A stretch of DNA of 64,000 nt from Megachile rotundata (Eukaryota > Arthropoda > Insecta > Hymenoptera > Megachilidae), in NCBI RefSeq assembly GCF_050947335.1, contig NW_027473346.1, positions 1-64,000 of the forward strand. Reading direction: 5' to 3'. The notes under the pieces are model-generated. The model worked only from the letters and a program-made list of their open reading frames with translations. It was not told the DNA's origin and made no database searches. Positions 31,001-48,186 of this stretch are shown here, one piece after another. Every line of letters starts with the position of its first letter. The first letter of the stretch is position 1. A program made the position numbers and the translations under genes.

Positions 31001-31574
31001 CACAATCACAGTCACACAATCATAGTCACACAATCACAATCACACAATCACAATCACACAATCACAATCACACAATCACAATCACACAATCACAATCACA
31101 CAATCACAATCACACAATAACACAGTCACAAACCCTACAATCACGATCACACAAACATGATCACACAATCACAATCACACAATCACAATCGCACAATCAC
31201 GATCGCACAATCACGATCACACAATCACGATCACACAATCACGATCACACAATCACGATCACACAATCACGATCACACAATCACGATCACACAATCACGA
31301 TCGCAAAATCACGATCACACAATCACGATCACACAATCACGATCACACAATCACGATCACGCAATCACAATCACGCAATCACAATCACGCAATCACAATC
31401 ACGCAATCACAATCACACAATCACTATCACACAATCACAATCACACAATCACAATCACACAATCACAATCACACAATCACTATCACACAATCCCAATCAC
31501 ACAATCACAATCACACAATCACAATCACACAATCACAATCACACGATCACAAACACACAGTCACGATCACACAA
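28034..31574. repeat. Scrambled block, family 2
   Basis: Same vocabulary as 21.9-27.1 kb. ACAAACCCTAC landmarks lie at about 29432 and 31129, and CGATCGCACTATC at about 30755. From 29460 the sequence follows that from 24380 (offset 5,080). From 31157 it follows those from 24091 and 26947. It contains the 20-unit B array at 29612-29891. Confidence 0.88.
29612..29891. repeat. B array, 20 units
   Basis: 280 bp of uninterrupted TCACGATCACACAA, the longest B run in family 2. It is bounded by GATCACAAAA on the left and four TCACTATC units on the right. Confidence 0.92.
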
Positions 31575-34500
31575 TCACAATCACACAATCACAATCACAC
31601 AATCACAATCACACAATCACAATCACACAATCACAATCACACAATCACAATCACACAATCACAATCACACAATCACAATCACACAATCACAATCACACAA
31701 TCACAATCACACAATCACAATCACACAATCACAATCACACAATCACAATCACACAATCACAATCACACAATCACAATCACACAATCACAATCACACAATC
31801 ACAATCACACAATCACAATCACACAATCACAATCACACAATCACAATCACACAATCACAATCACACAATCACAATCACACAATCACAATCACACAATCAC
31901 AATCACACAATCACAATCACACAATCACAATCACACAATCACAATCACACAATCACAATCACACAATCACAATCACACAATCACAATCACACAATCACAA
32001 TCACACAATCACAATCACACAATCACAATCACACAATCACAATCACACAATCACAATCACACAATCACAATCACACAATCACAATCACACAATCACAATC
32101 ACACAATCACAATCACACAATCACAATCACACAATCACAATCACACAATCACAATCACACAATCACAATCACACAATCACAATCACACAATCACAATCAC
32201 ACAATCACAATCACACAATCACAATCACACAATCACAATCACACAATCACAATCACACAATCACAATCACACAATCACAATCACACAATCACAATCACAC
32301 AATCACAATCACACAATCACAATCACACAATCACAATCACACAATCACAATCACACAATCACAATCACACAATCACAATCACACAATCACAATCACACAA
32401 TCACAATCACACAATCACAATCACACAATCACAATCACACAATCACAATCACACAATCACAATCACACAATCACAATCACACAATCACAATCACACAATC
32501 ACAATCACACAATCACAATCACACAATCACAATCACACAATCACAATCACACAATCACAATCACACAATCACAATCACACAATCACAATCACACAATCAC
32601 AATCACACAATCACAATCACACAATCACAATCACACAATCACAATCACACAATCACAATCACACAATCACAATCACACAATCACAATCACACAATCACAA
32701 TCACACAATCACAATCACACAATCACAATCACACAATCACAATCACACAATCACAATCACACAATCACAATCACACAATCACAATCACACAATCACAATC
32801 ACACAATCACAATCACACAATCACAATCACACAATCACAATCACACAATCACAATCACACAATCACAATCACACAATCACAATCACACAATCACAATCAC
32901 ACAATCACAATCACACAATCACAATCACACAATCACAATCACACAATCACAATCACACAATCACAATCACACAATCACAATCACACAATCACAATCACAC
33001 AATCACAATCACACAATCACAATCACACAATCACAATCACACAATCACAATCACACAATCACAATCACACAATCACAATCACACAATCACAATCACACAA
33101 TCACAATCACACAATCACAATCACACAATCACAATCACACAATCACAATCACACAATCACAATCACACAATCACAATCACACAATCACAATCACACAATC
33201 ACAATCACACAATCACAATCACACAATCACAATCACACAATCACAATCACACAATCACAATCACACAATCACAATCACACAATCACAATCACACAATCAC
33301 AATCACACAATCACAATCACACAATCACAATCACACAATCACAATCACACAATCACAATCACACAATCACAATCACACAATCACAATCACACAATCACAA
33401 TCACACAATCACAATCACACAATCACAATCACACAATCACAATCACACAATCACAATCACACAATCACAATCACACAATCACAATCACACAATCACAATC
33501 ACACAATCACAATCACACAATCACAATCACACAATCACAATCACACAATCACAATCACACAATCACAATCACACAATCACAATCACACAATCACAATCAC
33601 ACAATCACAATCACACAATCACAATCACACAATCACAATCACACAATCACAATCACACAATCACAATCACACAATCACAATCACACAATCACAATCACAC
33701 AATCACAATCACACAATCACAATCACACAATCACAATCACACAATCACAATCACACAATCACAATCACACAATCACAATCACACAATCACAATCACACAA
33801 TCACAATCACACAATCACAATCACACAATCACAATCACACAATCACAATCACACAATCACAATCACACAATCACAATCACACAATCACAATCACACAATC
33901 ACAATCACACAATCACAATCACACAATCACAATCACACAATCACAATCACACAATCACAATCACACAATCACAATCACACAATCACAATCACACAATCAC
34001 AATCACACAATCACAATCACACAATCACAATCACACAATCACAATCACACAATCACAATCACACAATCACAATCACACAATCACAATCACACAATCACAA
34101 TCACACAATCACAATCACACAATCACAATCACACAATCACAATCACACAATCACAATCACACAATCACAATCACACAATCACAATCACACAATCACAATC
34201 ACACAATCACAATCACACAATCACAATCACACAATCACAATCACACAATCACAATCACACAATCACAATCACACAATCACAATCACACAATCACAATCAC
34301 ACAATCACAATCACACAATCACAATCACACAATCACAATCACACAATCACAATCACACAATCACAATCACACAATCACAATCACACAATCACAATCACAC
34401 AATCACAATCACACAATCACAATCACACAATCACAATCACACAATCACAATCACACAATCACAATCACACAATCACAATCACACAATCACAATCACACAA

Positions 34501-34584
34501 TCACAATCACACAATCACAATCACACAATCACAATCACACAATCACAATCACACAATCACAATCACACAATCACAATCACACAA
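31575..34584. repeat. Longest A array: 215 units without visible variant
   Basis: 3,010 bp, exactly 215 x 14, of TCACAATCACACAA. I saw no substituted unit in it. It begins after AACACACAGTCACGATC and ends where the last unit becomes TCACAATCACGCAA at 34585. Such uniformity over 3 kb indicates very recent expansion or homogenisation, or an assembly path that copied one consensus unit. The 1,410-codon forward frame covering it is a consequence of the stop-free repeat. Confidence 0.93.
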
Positions 34585-37500
34585 TCACAATCACGCAATC
34601 ACAATCACGCAATCACAATCACGCAATCACAATCACGATCAGACAATCTCGATCGCACTATCACGAACACCCAATCACACAGTCACAATCCCACAATCAC
34701 GATCACACCATCACGATCACACAGTCACTATCACACAATCCCAATCACACAATCACAATCACACAATCACGATCACACAATCACGATCACACAATCACGA
34801 TCGCAAAATCACGATCACGCAATCACACAATCACAATCACACAATCACGATCACACAATCACGATCACACAATCACTATCACACAATCATTATCACGCAA
34901 TCACAATCACGCAATCACAATCACGCAATCACAATCACGCAATCACAATCACACAATCACAATCACACAATCACAATCACACAATCACAATCACACAATC
35001 ACAATCACAATCACAATCACACAATCACAATCACACAATCACAATCACACAATCACAATCACACAATCACAATCACACAATCACAATCACACAATCACGA
35101 TCACACAACCACGATCACACAACCACAATCACACAATCACAATCACACAATCGCACTCACACAATCACGATCACACAATCACAATCACACAGTCACACAA
35201 TCACAATCACAATCACACAATCACGATCACACAATCACGATCGCACAATCACGATCACCCAATCACACAATTACAGTCACACAATCACAATCACACAATC
35301 ACAATCACAATTACGATCACACAATCACGATCACACAGTCACGATCACACAATCACAATCACGCAATCACAATCACACAATCACAATAACACAATCACAA
35401 TCACGATCACACAGTCACAATCCCACAATCACAGTCACACAATCACAATCACACAATCACAATCACACAATCACAATCACACAATCACAATCACACAATC
35501 ACACAGTCACAATCGCACAATCACGATCACACAATCACGATCACACAGTCACAATCCCACAATCACGATCACACAATTACGATCACACAGTCACGATCAC
35601 CCAATTACAATCACACAATCAGAATCACACAATCACAATCACACAATCACAATAACACAATCACAATCACACAATCACACAATCACAATCACACAATCAC
35701 AATCACACAATCACAATCACACAATCACGACCACACAATCACGATCACACAATCACGATCACACAATCACAATCACACCGTCACACAATCATAATCACAA
35801 TCACACAATCACAATCACACAATCACACAATCACACAGTCACAATCGCACAATCACGATCACACAATCACGATCATACCGTCACGATCACACAATCACAA
35901 TCACACAATCACAATCACACAATCACAATCACACAATCACAATCACACAATCACAATCACACAATCACAATCACACAATCACAATCACACAATCACAATC
36001 ACACAATCACAATCACACAATCACAATCACACAATCACTATCACACAATCACAATCACACAATCACAGTCATACAATCACAATCACACAATCACAATCAC
36101 ACAATCACAATCACACAATCACAATCACACAATCACAATCACACAAACACAATCACACAATCACAATCACACAATCACGATCACACAATCACGATCGCAA
36201 AATCACGATCACACAATCACACAATCACAATCCCACAATCACAATCACACAATCACAATCACGATCAGACAATGTCGATCGCACTATCACGAACACCCAA
36301 TCACACAATCACAACGCCACAATCACAATCACACAATCACACAGTCACAATCCCACAATCACGATCACACCATCACGATCACACAGTCACTATCACACAA
36401 TCCCAATCACACAATCACAATCACACAAGAACAATCACACAATCACAATCACACAATCACAACACACAGTCACGATCACACAATCACGATCACACGATCA
36501 CGATCACACAATCACGATCACACAATCACAATCCCACAATCACAGTCACAAAATCAAAGTCACACAATCACAATCACACAATAACAATCACACAATCACA
36601 ATAACACAATCACAATCACACAATCACAATCACACAATACCACAGTCACAAACCCTACAATCACGATCACACAAACATGATCACACAATCACGATCACAC
36701 AGTCACTATCACACAATCCCAATCACACAATCACAATCCCGCAATCACAGTCGCAAAATCACAGTCACACAATCACAATCACACAATCACAATCACACAA
36801 TCACGATCACACAATCACTATCACACAATCACTATCACACAATCACAATCACGCAATCACAATCACGCAATCACAATCACGCAATCACAATCACACAATC
36901 ACAATCACACAATCACAATCACACAATCACAATCACACAATCACAATCACACAATCACAATCACACAATCACAATCACACAATCACAATCACACAATCAC
37001 GATCACACAATCACTATCACACAATCACTATCACACAATCACTATCACACAATCACAATCACGCAATCACAATCACGCAATCACAATCACACAATCACAA
37101 TCACACAATCACAATCACAAAATCACAATCACACAATCACAATCACAATCACAATCACACAATCACGATCACACAATCACGATCACACAATCACGATCGC
37201 AAAATCACGATCACACAATCACACAATCACAATCCCACAATCACAATCACACAATCACAATCACGATCAGACAATGTCGATCGCACTATCACGAACACCC
37301 AATCACACAATCACAACGCCACAATCACAATCACACAATCACACAGTCACAATCCCACAATCACGATCACACCATCACGATCACACAGTCACTATCACAC
37401 AATCCCAATCACACAATCACAATCACACAAGAACAATCACACAATCACAATCACACAATCACAAACACACAGTCACGATCACACAATCACGATCACACGA

Positions 37501-37663
37501 TCACGATCACACAATCACAATCACACAATCACAATCCCACAATCACAGTCACACAATCAATGTCACACAATCACAATCACACAATAACAATCACACAATC
37601 ACAATAACACAATCACAATCACACAATCACAATCACACAATATCACAGTCACAAACCCTACAA

Positions 37664-37859
37664 TCACGATCACACAATCACGATCACACAATCACGATCA
37701 CACAATCACGATCACACAATCACGATCACACAATCACGATCACACAATCACGATCACACAATCACGATCACACAATCACGATCACACAATCACGATCACA
37801 CAATCACGATCACACAATCACGATCACACAATCACGATCACACAATCACGATCACACAA
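37664..37859. repeat. B array, 14 units
   Basis: 196 bp of TCACGATCACACAA directly after the TAT-type ACAAACCCTAC landmark. The matching array at 54962-55157 also has 14 units, and the related one at 51840-52049 has 15. Confidence 0.92.
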
Positions 37860-38984
37860 TCACGATCGCAAAATCACGATCACGCAATCACACAATCACA
37901 ATCACACAATCACGATCACACAATCACGATCACACAATCACTATCACACAATCACTATCACGCAATCACAATCACGCAATCACAATCACGCAATCACAAT
38001 CACGCAATCACAATCACACAATCACAATCACACAATCACAATCACACAATCACAATCACACAATCACAATCACAATCACAATCACACAATCACAATCACA
38101 CAATCACAATCACACAATCACAATCACACAATCACAATCACACAATCACGATCACACAACCACGATCACACAACCACGATCACACAATCACAATCACACA
38201 ATCACAATCACACAATCGCACTCACACAATCACGATCACACAATCACAATCACACAGTCACACAATCACAATCACAATCACACAATCACGATCACACAAT
38301 CACGATCGCACAATCACGATCACCCAATCACACAATTACAGTCACACAATCACAATCACACAATCACAATCACAATTACGATCACACAATCACGATCACA
38401 CAGTCACGATCACACAATCACAATCACGCAATCACAATCACACAATCACAATAACACAATCACAATCACGATCACACAGTCACAATCCCACAATCACAGT
38501 CACACAATCACAATCACACAATCACAATCACACAATCACAATCACACAATCACAATCACACAATCACAATCACACAATCACACAGTCACAATCGCACAAT
38601 CACGATCACACAATCACGATCACACAGTCACAATCCCACAATCACGATCACACAATTACGATCACACAGTCACGATCACCCAATTACAATCACACAATCA
38701 GAATCACACAATCACAATCACACAATCACAATAACACAATCACAATCACACAATCACAATCACACAATCACACAATCACAATCACACAATCACAATCACA
38801 CAATCACAATCACACAATCACGACCACACAATCACGATCACACAATCACGATCACACAATCACAATCACACCGTCACACAATCATAATCACAATCACACA
38901 ATCACAATCACACAATCACACAATCACACAGTCACAATCGCACAATCACGATCACACAATCACGATCATACCGTCACGATCACA

Positions 38985-39510
38985 CAATCACAATCACACA
39001 ATCACAATCACACAATCACAATCACAATCACACAATCACAATCACACAATCACAATCATACAATCACAATCACACAATCACAATCACACAATCACAATCA
39101 CACAATCACAATCACACAATCACAATCACACAATCACAATCACACAATCACAATCACACAATCACAGTCATACAATCACAATCACACAATCACAATCACA
39201 CAATCACAATCACACAATCACAATCACACAATCACAATCACACAATCACAATCACACAATCACAATCACACAATCACAATCACACAATCACAATCACACA
39301 ATCACAATCACACAATCACAATCACACAATCACAATCACACAATCACACAATCACAATCACACAATCACAATCACACAATCACAATCACACAATCACAAT
39401 CACACAATCACAATCACACAATCACAATCACACAATCACAATCACACAATCACAATCACACAATCACAATCACACAATCACAATCACACAATCACAATCA
39501 CACAAACACA
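38985..39510. repeat. A array with a few variants (HOR copy 1)
   Basis: Mostly perfect A units with one extra hexamer near 39025, CATACAATC units near 39058 and 39172, and an octamer pair near 39350. The equivalent stretch near 56.29-56.71 kb keeps the same marker order but is shorter by 84 bp (six units). Confidence 0.85.
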
Positions 39511-40932
39511 ATCACACAATCACAATCACACAATCACGATCACACAATCACGATCGCAAAATCACGATCACACAATCACACAATCACAATCCCACAATCA
39601 CAATCACACAATCACAATCACGATCAGACAATGTCGATCGCACTATCACGAACACCCAATCACACAATCACAACGCCACAATCACAATCACACAATCACA
39701 CAGTCACAATCCCACAATCACGATCACACCATCACGATCACACAGTCACTATCACACAATCCCAATCACACAATCACAATCACACAAGAACAATCACACA
39801 ATCACAATCACACAATCACAAACACACAGTCACGATCACACAATCACGATCACACGATCACGATCACACAATCACGATCACACAATCACAATCCCACAAT
39901 CACAGTCACACAATCAAAGTCACACAATCACAATCACACAATAACAATCACACAATCACAATAACACAATCACAATCACACAATCACAATCACACAATAC
40001 CACAGTCACAAACCCTACAATCACGATCACACAAACATGATCACACAGTCACAATCACACAATCACAGTCACACAATCACAATCACACATTCACAATCAC
40101 ACAATCAAACAGTCACAATCCCACAATCACGATCACACAATCACGATCACACAGTCACTATCACACAATCCCAATCACACAATCACAATCCCGCAATCAC
40201 AGTCGCAAAATCACAGTCACACAATCACAATCACACAATCACAATCACACAATCACGATCACACAATCACTATCACACAATCACTATCACACAATCACAA
40301 TCACGCAATCACAATCACGCAATCACAATCACGCAATCACAATCACACAATCACAATCACACAATCACAATCACACAATCACAATCACACAATCACAATC
40401 ACAATCACACAATCACAATCACACAATCACACAATCACAATCACACAATCACAATCACACAATCACGATCACACAACCACGATCACACAACCACAATCAC
40501 ACAATCACAATCACACAATCGCACTCACACAATCACGATCACACAATCACAATCACACAGTCACACAATCACAATCACAATCACACAATCACGATCACAC
40601 AATCGCGATCGCACAATCACGATCACCCAATCACACAATTACAGTCACACAATCACAACCACACAATCACAATCACAATCACGATCACACAATCACGATC
40701 ACACAGTCACAATCACACCGTCACACAATCATAATCACAATCACACAATCACAATCACACAATCACACAATCACACAGTCACAATCGCACAATCACGATC
40801 ACACAATCACGATCATACCGTCACGATCACACAATCACAATCACACAATCACAATCACACAATCACAATCACACAATCACAAACATACAATCACAATCAC
40901 ACAATCACAATCACACAATCAAAATCACACAA

Positions 40933-41996
40933 TCACAATCACACAATCACAATCACACAATCACAATCACACAATCACAATCACACAATCACAATCACAC
41001 AATCACAATCACACAATCACAATCACACAATCACAATCACACAATCACAATCACACAATCACAATCACACAATCACAATCACACAATCACAATCACACAA
41101 TCACAATCACACAATCACAATCACACAATCACAATCACACAATCACAATCACACAATCACAATCACACAATCACAATCACACAATCACAATCACACAATC
41201 ACAATCACACAATCACAATCACACAATCACAATCACACAATCACAATCACACAATCACAATCACACAATCACAATCACACAATCACAATCACACAATCAC
41301 AATCACACAATCACAATCACACAATCACAATCACACAATCACAATCACACAATCACAATCACACAATCACAATCACACAATCACAATCACACAATCACAA
41401 TCACACAATCACAATCACACAATCACAATCACACAATCACAATCACACAATCACAATCACACAATCACAATCACACAATCACAATCACACAATCACAATC
41501 ACACAATCACAATCACACAATCACAATCACACAATCACAATCACACAATCACAATCACACAATCACAATCACACAATCACAATCACACAATCACAATCAC
41601 ACAATCACAATCACACAATCACAATCACACAATCACAATCACACAATCACAATCACACAATCACAATCACACAATCACAATCACACAATCACAATCACAC
41701 AATCACAATCACACAATCACAATCACACAATCACAATCACACAATCACAATCACACAATCACAATCACACAATCACAATCACACAATCACAATCACACAA
41801 TCACAATCACACAATCACAATCACACAATCACAATCACACAATCACAATCACACAATCACAATCACACAATCACAATCACACAATCACAATCACACAATC
41901 ACAATCACACAATCACAATCACACAATCACAATCACACAATCACAATCACACAATCACAATCACACAATCACAATCACACAATCACAATCACACAA
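40933..41996. repeat. A array, 76 perfect units (HOR copy 1)
   Basis: 1,064 bp, which is 76 x 14. It begins after a TCAAAATCACACAA unit and ends at ACAAACACAATC. Both edges are the same in HOR copy 2 (58147-59104), where the array has 68 units plus one hexamer and one CATACAA variant. Confidence 0.93.
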
Positions 41997-42298
41997 ACAC
42001 AATCACACAATCACAATCACACAATCACGATCACACAATCACGATCGCAAAATCACGATCACACAATCACACAATCACAATCCCACAATCACAATCACAC
42101 AATCACAGTCACACAATCACAATCACACATTCACAATCACACAATCACAATCCCGCAATCACAGTCGCAAAATCACAGTCACACAATCACAATCACACAA
42201 TCACAATCGCACAATCACGATCGCACAATCACGATCATACCGTCACGATCACACAATCACAATCATACAATCACAATCACACAATCACAATCACACAA

Positions 42299-42494
42299 TC
42301 ACGATCACACAATCACGATCACACAATCACGATCACACAATCACGATCACACAATCACGATCACACAATCACGATCACACAATCACGATCACACAATCAC
42401 GATCACACAATCACGATCACACAATCACGATCACACAATCACGATCACACAATCACGATCACACAATCACGATCACACAATCACGATCACACAA
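42299..42494. repeat. B array, 14 units
   Basis: 196 bp of TCACGATCACACAA followed by two TCACTATC units. The matching array in HOR copy 2 is 59407-59602 with the same 14 units. Confidence 0.92.
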
Positions 42495-43524
42495 TCACTA
42501 TCACACAATCACTATCACACAATCACAATCACGCAATCACAATCACGCAATCACAATCACACAATCACAATCACACAATCACAATCACAAAATCACAATC
42601 ACACAATCACAATCACAATCACAATCACACAATCACGATCACACAATCACGATCACACAATCACGATCGCAAAATCACGATCACACAATCACACAATCAC
42701 AATCCCACAATCACAATCACACAATCACAGTCACACAATCACAATCACACAATCAAACAGTCACAATCCCACAATCACGATCACACAATCACGATCACAC
42801 AGTCACTATCACACAATCCCAATCACACAATCACAATCCCGCAATCACAGTCGCAAAATCACAGTCACACAATCACAATCACACAATTACAATCACACAA
42901 TCACAATCACACAATCACGATCACACAATCACTATCACACAATCACCATCACACAATCACAATCACGCAATCACAATCACACAATCACAATCACACAATC
43001 ACAATCACACAATCACAATCGCACAATCACAATCACACAATCACAATCACAATCACACAATCACAATCACACAATCACAATCACACAATCACAATCACAC
43101 AATCACAATCACGCAATCACGATCACACAACCACAATCACACAATCACAATCACACAATCACACAATCACAATCACACAGTCACACAATCACAATCACAA
43201 TCACACAATCACGATCACACAATCACGATCGCAAAATCACGATCACACAATCACACAATCACAATCCCACAATCACAGTCGCAAAATCACAGTCACACAA
43301 TCACAATCACACAATCACGATCACACAATCACGATAACACAATCACGATCACACAGTCACTATCACACAATCCCAATCACACAATCACAATCACACAATC
43401 ACAATCACACAATCACAAACACACAGTCACGATCACACAATCACGATCACACGATCACGATCACACAATCACAATCACACAATCACAATCACACAATCAC
43501 AATCACACAATCACAATCACACAA

Positions 43525-43664
43525 TCACGATCACACAATCACGATCACACAATCACGATCACACAATCACGATCACACAATCACGATCACACAATCACGA
43601 TCACACAATCACGATCACACAATCACGATCACACAATCACGATCACACAATCACGATCACACAA
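43525..43664. repeat. B array, 10 units
   Basis: 140 bp of TCACGATCACACAA followed by three TCACTATC units. The counterpart 60633-60772 also has 10 units. Confidence 0.92.
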
Positions 43665-44857
43665 TCACTATCACACAATCACTATCACACAATCACTATC
43701 ACACAATCACAATCACGCAATCACAATCACGCAATCACAATCACACAATCACAATCACACAATCACAATCACAAAATCACAATCACACAATCACAATCAC
43801 AATCACAATCACACAATCACGATCACACAATCACGATCACACAATCACGATCGCAAAATCACGATCACACAATCACACAATCACAATCCCACAATCACAA
43901 TCACACAATCACAGTCACACAATCACAATCACACAATCAAACAGTCACAATCCCACAATCACGATCACACAATCACGATCACACAGTCACTATCACACAA
44001 TCCCAATCACACAATCACAATCCCGCAATCACAGTCGCAAAATCACAGTCACACAATCACAATCACACAATTACAATCACACAATCACAATCACACAATC
44101 ACGATCACACAATCACTATCACACAATCACCATCACACAATCACAATCACGCAATCACAATCACGCAATCACAAACACGCAATCACAATCACACAATCAC
44201 AATCACACAATCACAATCACACAATCACAATCGCACAATCACAATCACACAATCACAATCACAATCACACAATCACAACCACACAATCACAATCACACAA
44301 TCACAATCACACAATCACAATCACGCAATCACGATCACACAACCACAATCACACAATCACAATCACACAATCACACAATCACACAATCACAATCACACAG
44401 TCACACAATCACAATCACAATCACACAATCACGATCACACAATCACGATCGCAAAATCACGATCACACAATCACACAATCACAATCCCACAATCACGATC
44501 ACACCATCACGATCACACAGTCACTATCACACAATCCCAATCACACAATCACAATCACACAATCACAATCACACAATCACAATCACACAATCACAAACAC
44601 ACAGTCACGATCACACAATCACGATCACACGATCACGATCACACAATCACAATCACACAATCACAATCCCACAATCACAGTCACACAATCATAGTCACAC
44701 AATCACAATCACACAATCACAATCACAATCACACAATCACAATCACACAATCACAATCACACAATAACACAGTCACAAACCCTACAATCACGATCACACA
44801 AACATGATCACACAATCACAATCACACAATCACAATCGCACAATCACGATCGCACAA

Positions 44858-45011
44858 TCACGATCACACAATCACGATCACACAATCACGATCACACAAT
44901 CACGATCACACAATCACGATCACACAATCACGATCACACAATCACGATCACACAATCACGATCACACAATCACGATCACACAATCACGATCACACAATCA
45001 CGATCACACAA
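44858..45011. repeat. B array, 11 units
   Basis: 154 bp of TCACGATCACACAA soon after the ACATGATC landmark, ending at a TCACGATCACGCAA unit. The counterpart 62204-62357 has the same 11 units. The related array at 46737-46862 has nine. Confidence 0.9.
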
Positions 45012-46690
45012 TCACGATCACGCAATCACAATCACGCAATCACAATCACGCAATCGCAATCACCCAATCACAATCACACAATCACAATCACACAATCACA
45101 ATCACACAATCACAATCACACAATCACAATCACACAATCACAATCACACAATCACAATCACACAATCACAATCCCAATCACACAATCACAATCACACAAT
45201 CACAATCACACAATCACAATCACACAATCACGATCACACAACCACAATCACACAATCACAATCACACAATCGCACTCACACAATCACGATCACACAATCA
45301 CAATCACACAGACACACAATCACAATCACAATCACACAATCACGATCACACAATCACGATCGCACAATCACGATCACACAATCACACAATTACAGTCACA
45401 CAATCACAATCACACAATCACAATCACAATCACGATCACACAATCACGATCACACAGTCACGATCACACAATCACAATCACGCAATCACAATCACACAAT
45501 CACAATCCCACAATCACAATAACACAATCACTATCACACAATCACAATCACGCAATCACAATCACGCAATCACAATCACGCAATCACAATCACACAATCA
45601 CGATCACACAATCACGATCACACAATCACGATCACACAATCACGATCGCAAAATCACGATCACACAATCACACAATCACAATCCCACAATCACAATCACA
45701 CAATCACAGTCACACAATCACAATCACACATTCACAATCACACAATCAAACAGTCACAATCCCACAAACACGATCACACAATCACGATCACACAGTCACT
45801 ATCACACAATCCCAATCACACAATCACAATCCCGCAATCACAGTCGCAAAATCACAGTCACACAATCACAATCACGCAATCACAATCACGCAATCACAAT
45901 CACGCAATCACAATCACGCAATCACAATCACACAATCACAATCACACAATCACAGTCACACAATCACAATCACGCAATCACAATCACGATCAGACAATCT
46001 CGATCGCACTATCACGAACACCCAATCACACAATCACAACGCGACAATCCCAATCACACAATCACACAGTCACAATCCCACAATCACGATCACACCATCA
46101 CGATCATACAGTCACTATCACACAATCCCAATCACACAATCACAATCACACAATCACAATCACACAATCACAATCACACAATCACAAACACACAGTCACG
46201 ATCACACAATCACGATCACACGATCACGATCACACAATCACAATCACACAATCACAATCACACAATCACAATCACACAATCACAATCACACAATCACAAT
46301 CACGCAATCACAATCACGATCAGACAATCTCGATCGCACTATCACGAACACCCAATCACACAGTCACAATCCCACAATCACGATCACACCATCACGATCA
46401 CACAGTCACTATCACACAATCCCAATCACACAATCACAATCACACAATCACAATCACACAATCACAATCACACAATCACAAACACACAGTCACGATCACA
46501 CAATCACGATCACACGATCACGATCACACAATCACAATCACACAATCACAATCCCACAATCACAGTCACACAATCATAGTCACACAATCACAATCACACA
46601 ATCACAATCACACAATCACAATCACACAATCACAATCACACAATAACACAGTCACAAACCCTACAATCACGATCACACAAACATGATCAC

Positions 46691-48186
46691 ACAATCACAA
46701 TCACACAATCACAATCGCACAATCACGATCGCACAATCACGATCACACAATCACGATCACACAATCACGATCACACAATCACGATCACACAATCACGATC
46801 ACACAATCACGATCACACAATCACGATCACACAATCACGATCACACAATCACGATCACACAATCACGATCACGCAATCACGATCACGCAATCACAATCAC
46901 GCAATCACAATCACGCAATCACAATCACCCAATCACAATCACACAATCACAATCACACAATCACAATCACACAATCACAATCACACAATCACAATCACAC
47001 AATCACAATCCCAATCACACAATCACAATCACACAATCACAATCACACAATCACAATCACACAATCACGATCACACAACCACAATCACACAATCACAATC
47101 ACACAATCGCACTCACACAATCACGATCACACAATCACAATCACACAGACACAAAATCACAATCACAATCACACAATCACGATCACACAATCACGATCGC
47201 ACAATCACGATCACACAATCACACAATTACAGTCACACAATCACAATCACACAATCACAATCACAATCACGATCACACAATCACGATCACACAGTCACGA
47301 TCACACAATCACAATCACGCAATCACAATCACACAATCACAATAACACAATCACAATCACGATCATACAGTCACAATCCCACAATCACAGTCACACAATC
47401 ACAATCACACAATCACAATCACACAATCACACAGTCACAATCGCACAATCACGATCACACAATCACGATCACACAGTCACAATCCCACAATCACGATCAC
47501 ACCATTACGATCACACAGTCACGATCACCCAATTACAATCACACAATCAGAATCACACAATCACAATCCCACAATCACAATAACACAATCACTATCACAC
47601 AATCACAATCACGCAATCACAATCACGCAATCACCATCACACAATCACGATCACACAATCACGATCACACAATCACGATCACACAATCACGATCGCAAAA
47701 TCACGATCACACAATCACACAATCACAATCCCACAATCACAATCACACAATCACAGTCACACAATCACAATCACACATTCACAATCACACAATCAAACAG
47801 TCACAATCCCACAAACACGATCACACAATCACGATCACACAGTCACTATCACACAATCCCAATCACACAATCACAATCCCGCAATCACAGTCGCAAAATC
47901 ACAGTCACACAATCACAATCACGCAATCACAATCACGCAATCACAATCACGCAATCACAATCACGCAATCACAATCACACAATCACAATCACACAATCAC
48001 AGTCACACAATCACAATCACGCAATCACAATCACGATCAGACAATCTCGATCGCACTATCACGAACACCCAATCACACAATCACAACGCGACAATCACAA
48101 TCACACAATCACACAGTCACAATCCCACAATCACGATCACACCATCACGATCACACAGTCACTATCACACAATCCCAATCACACAA
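46691..48186. repeat. Scrambled block leading to the D array
   Basis: Closely repeats the unit order of 44.8-46.1 kb (offset about 1,879 bp at the landmark, 44804 versus 46683), including CACAGACAC, TCGCACTC and CAATTACAG units. It then shows the CGATCGCACTATC landmark at about 48050 and ACAACGCGACAATC just after. It ends where the D array starts. Confidence 0.85.

Larger units (their letters stand above)
34767..46690. repeat. ~12 kb higher-order repeat, copy 1 (family 2)
   Basis: This segment is matched by 52,022 to the window end. Matching points are TCGCAAAATCACGATCACGC (34801 and 52056), TCATTATC (34890 and 52145), CAATGTCGATCG (36272 and 53569; 39631 and 56845), CATGATCAC after ACCCTAC (36677 and 53975; 40037 and 57251; 44804 and 62150), and all B arrays. 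Offsets are 17,255, 17,298, 17,214, 17,108 and 17,346 bp, changing only in steps explained by whole units or hexamers. The copies therefore share one ancestor, and array sizes were adjusted afterwards. Confidence 0.93.
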
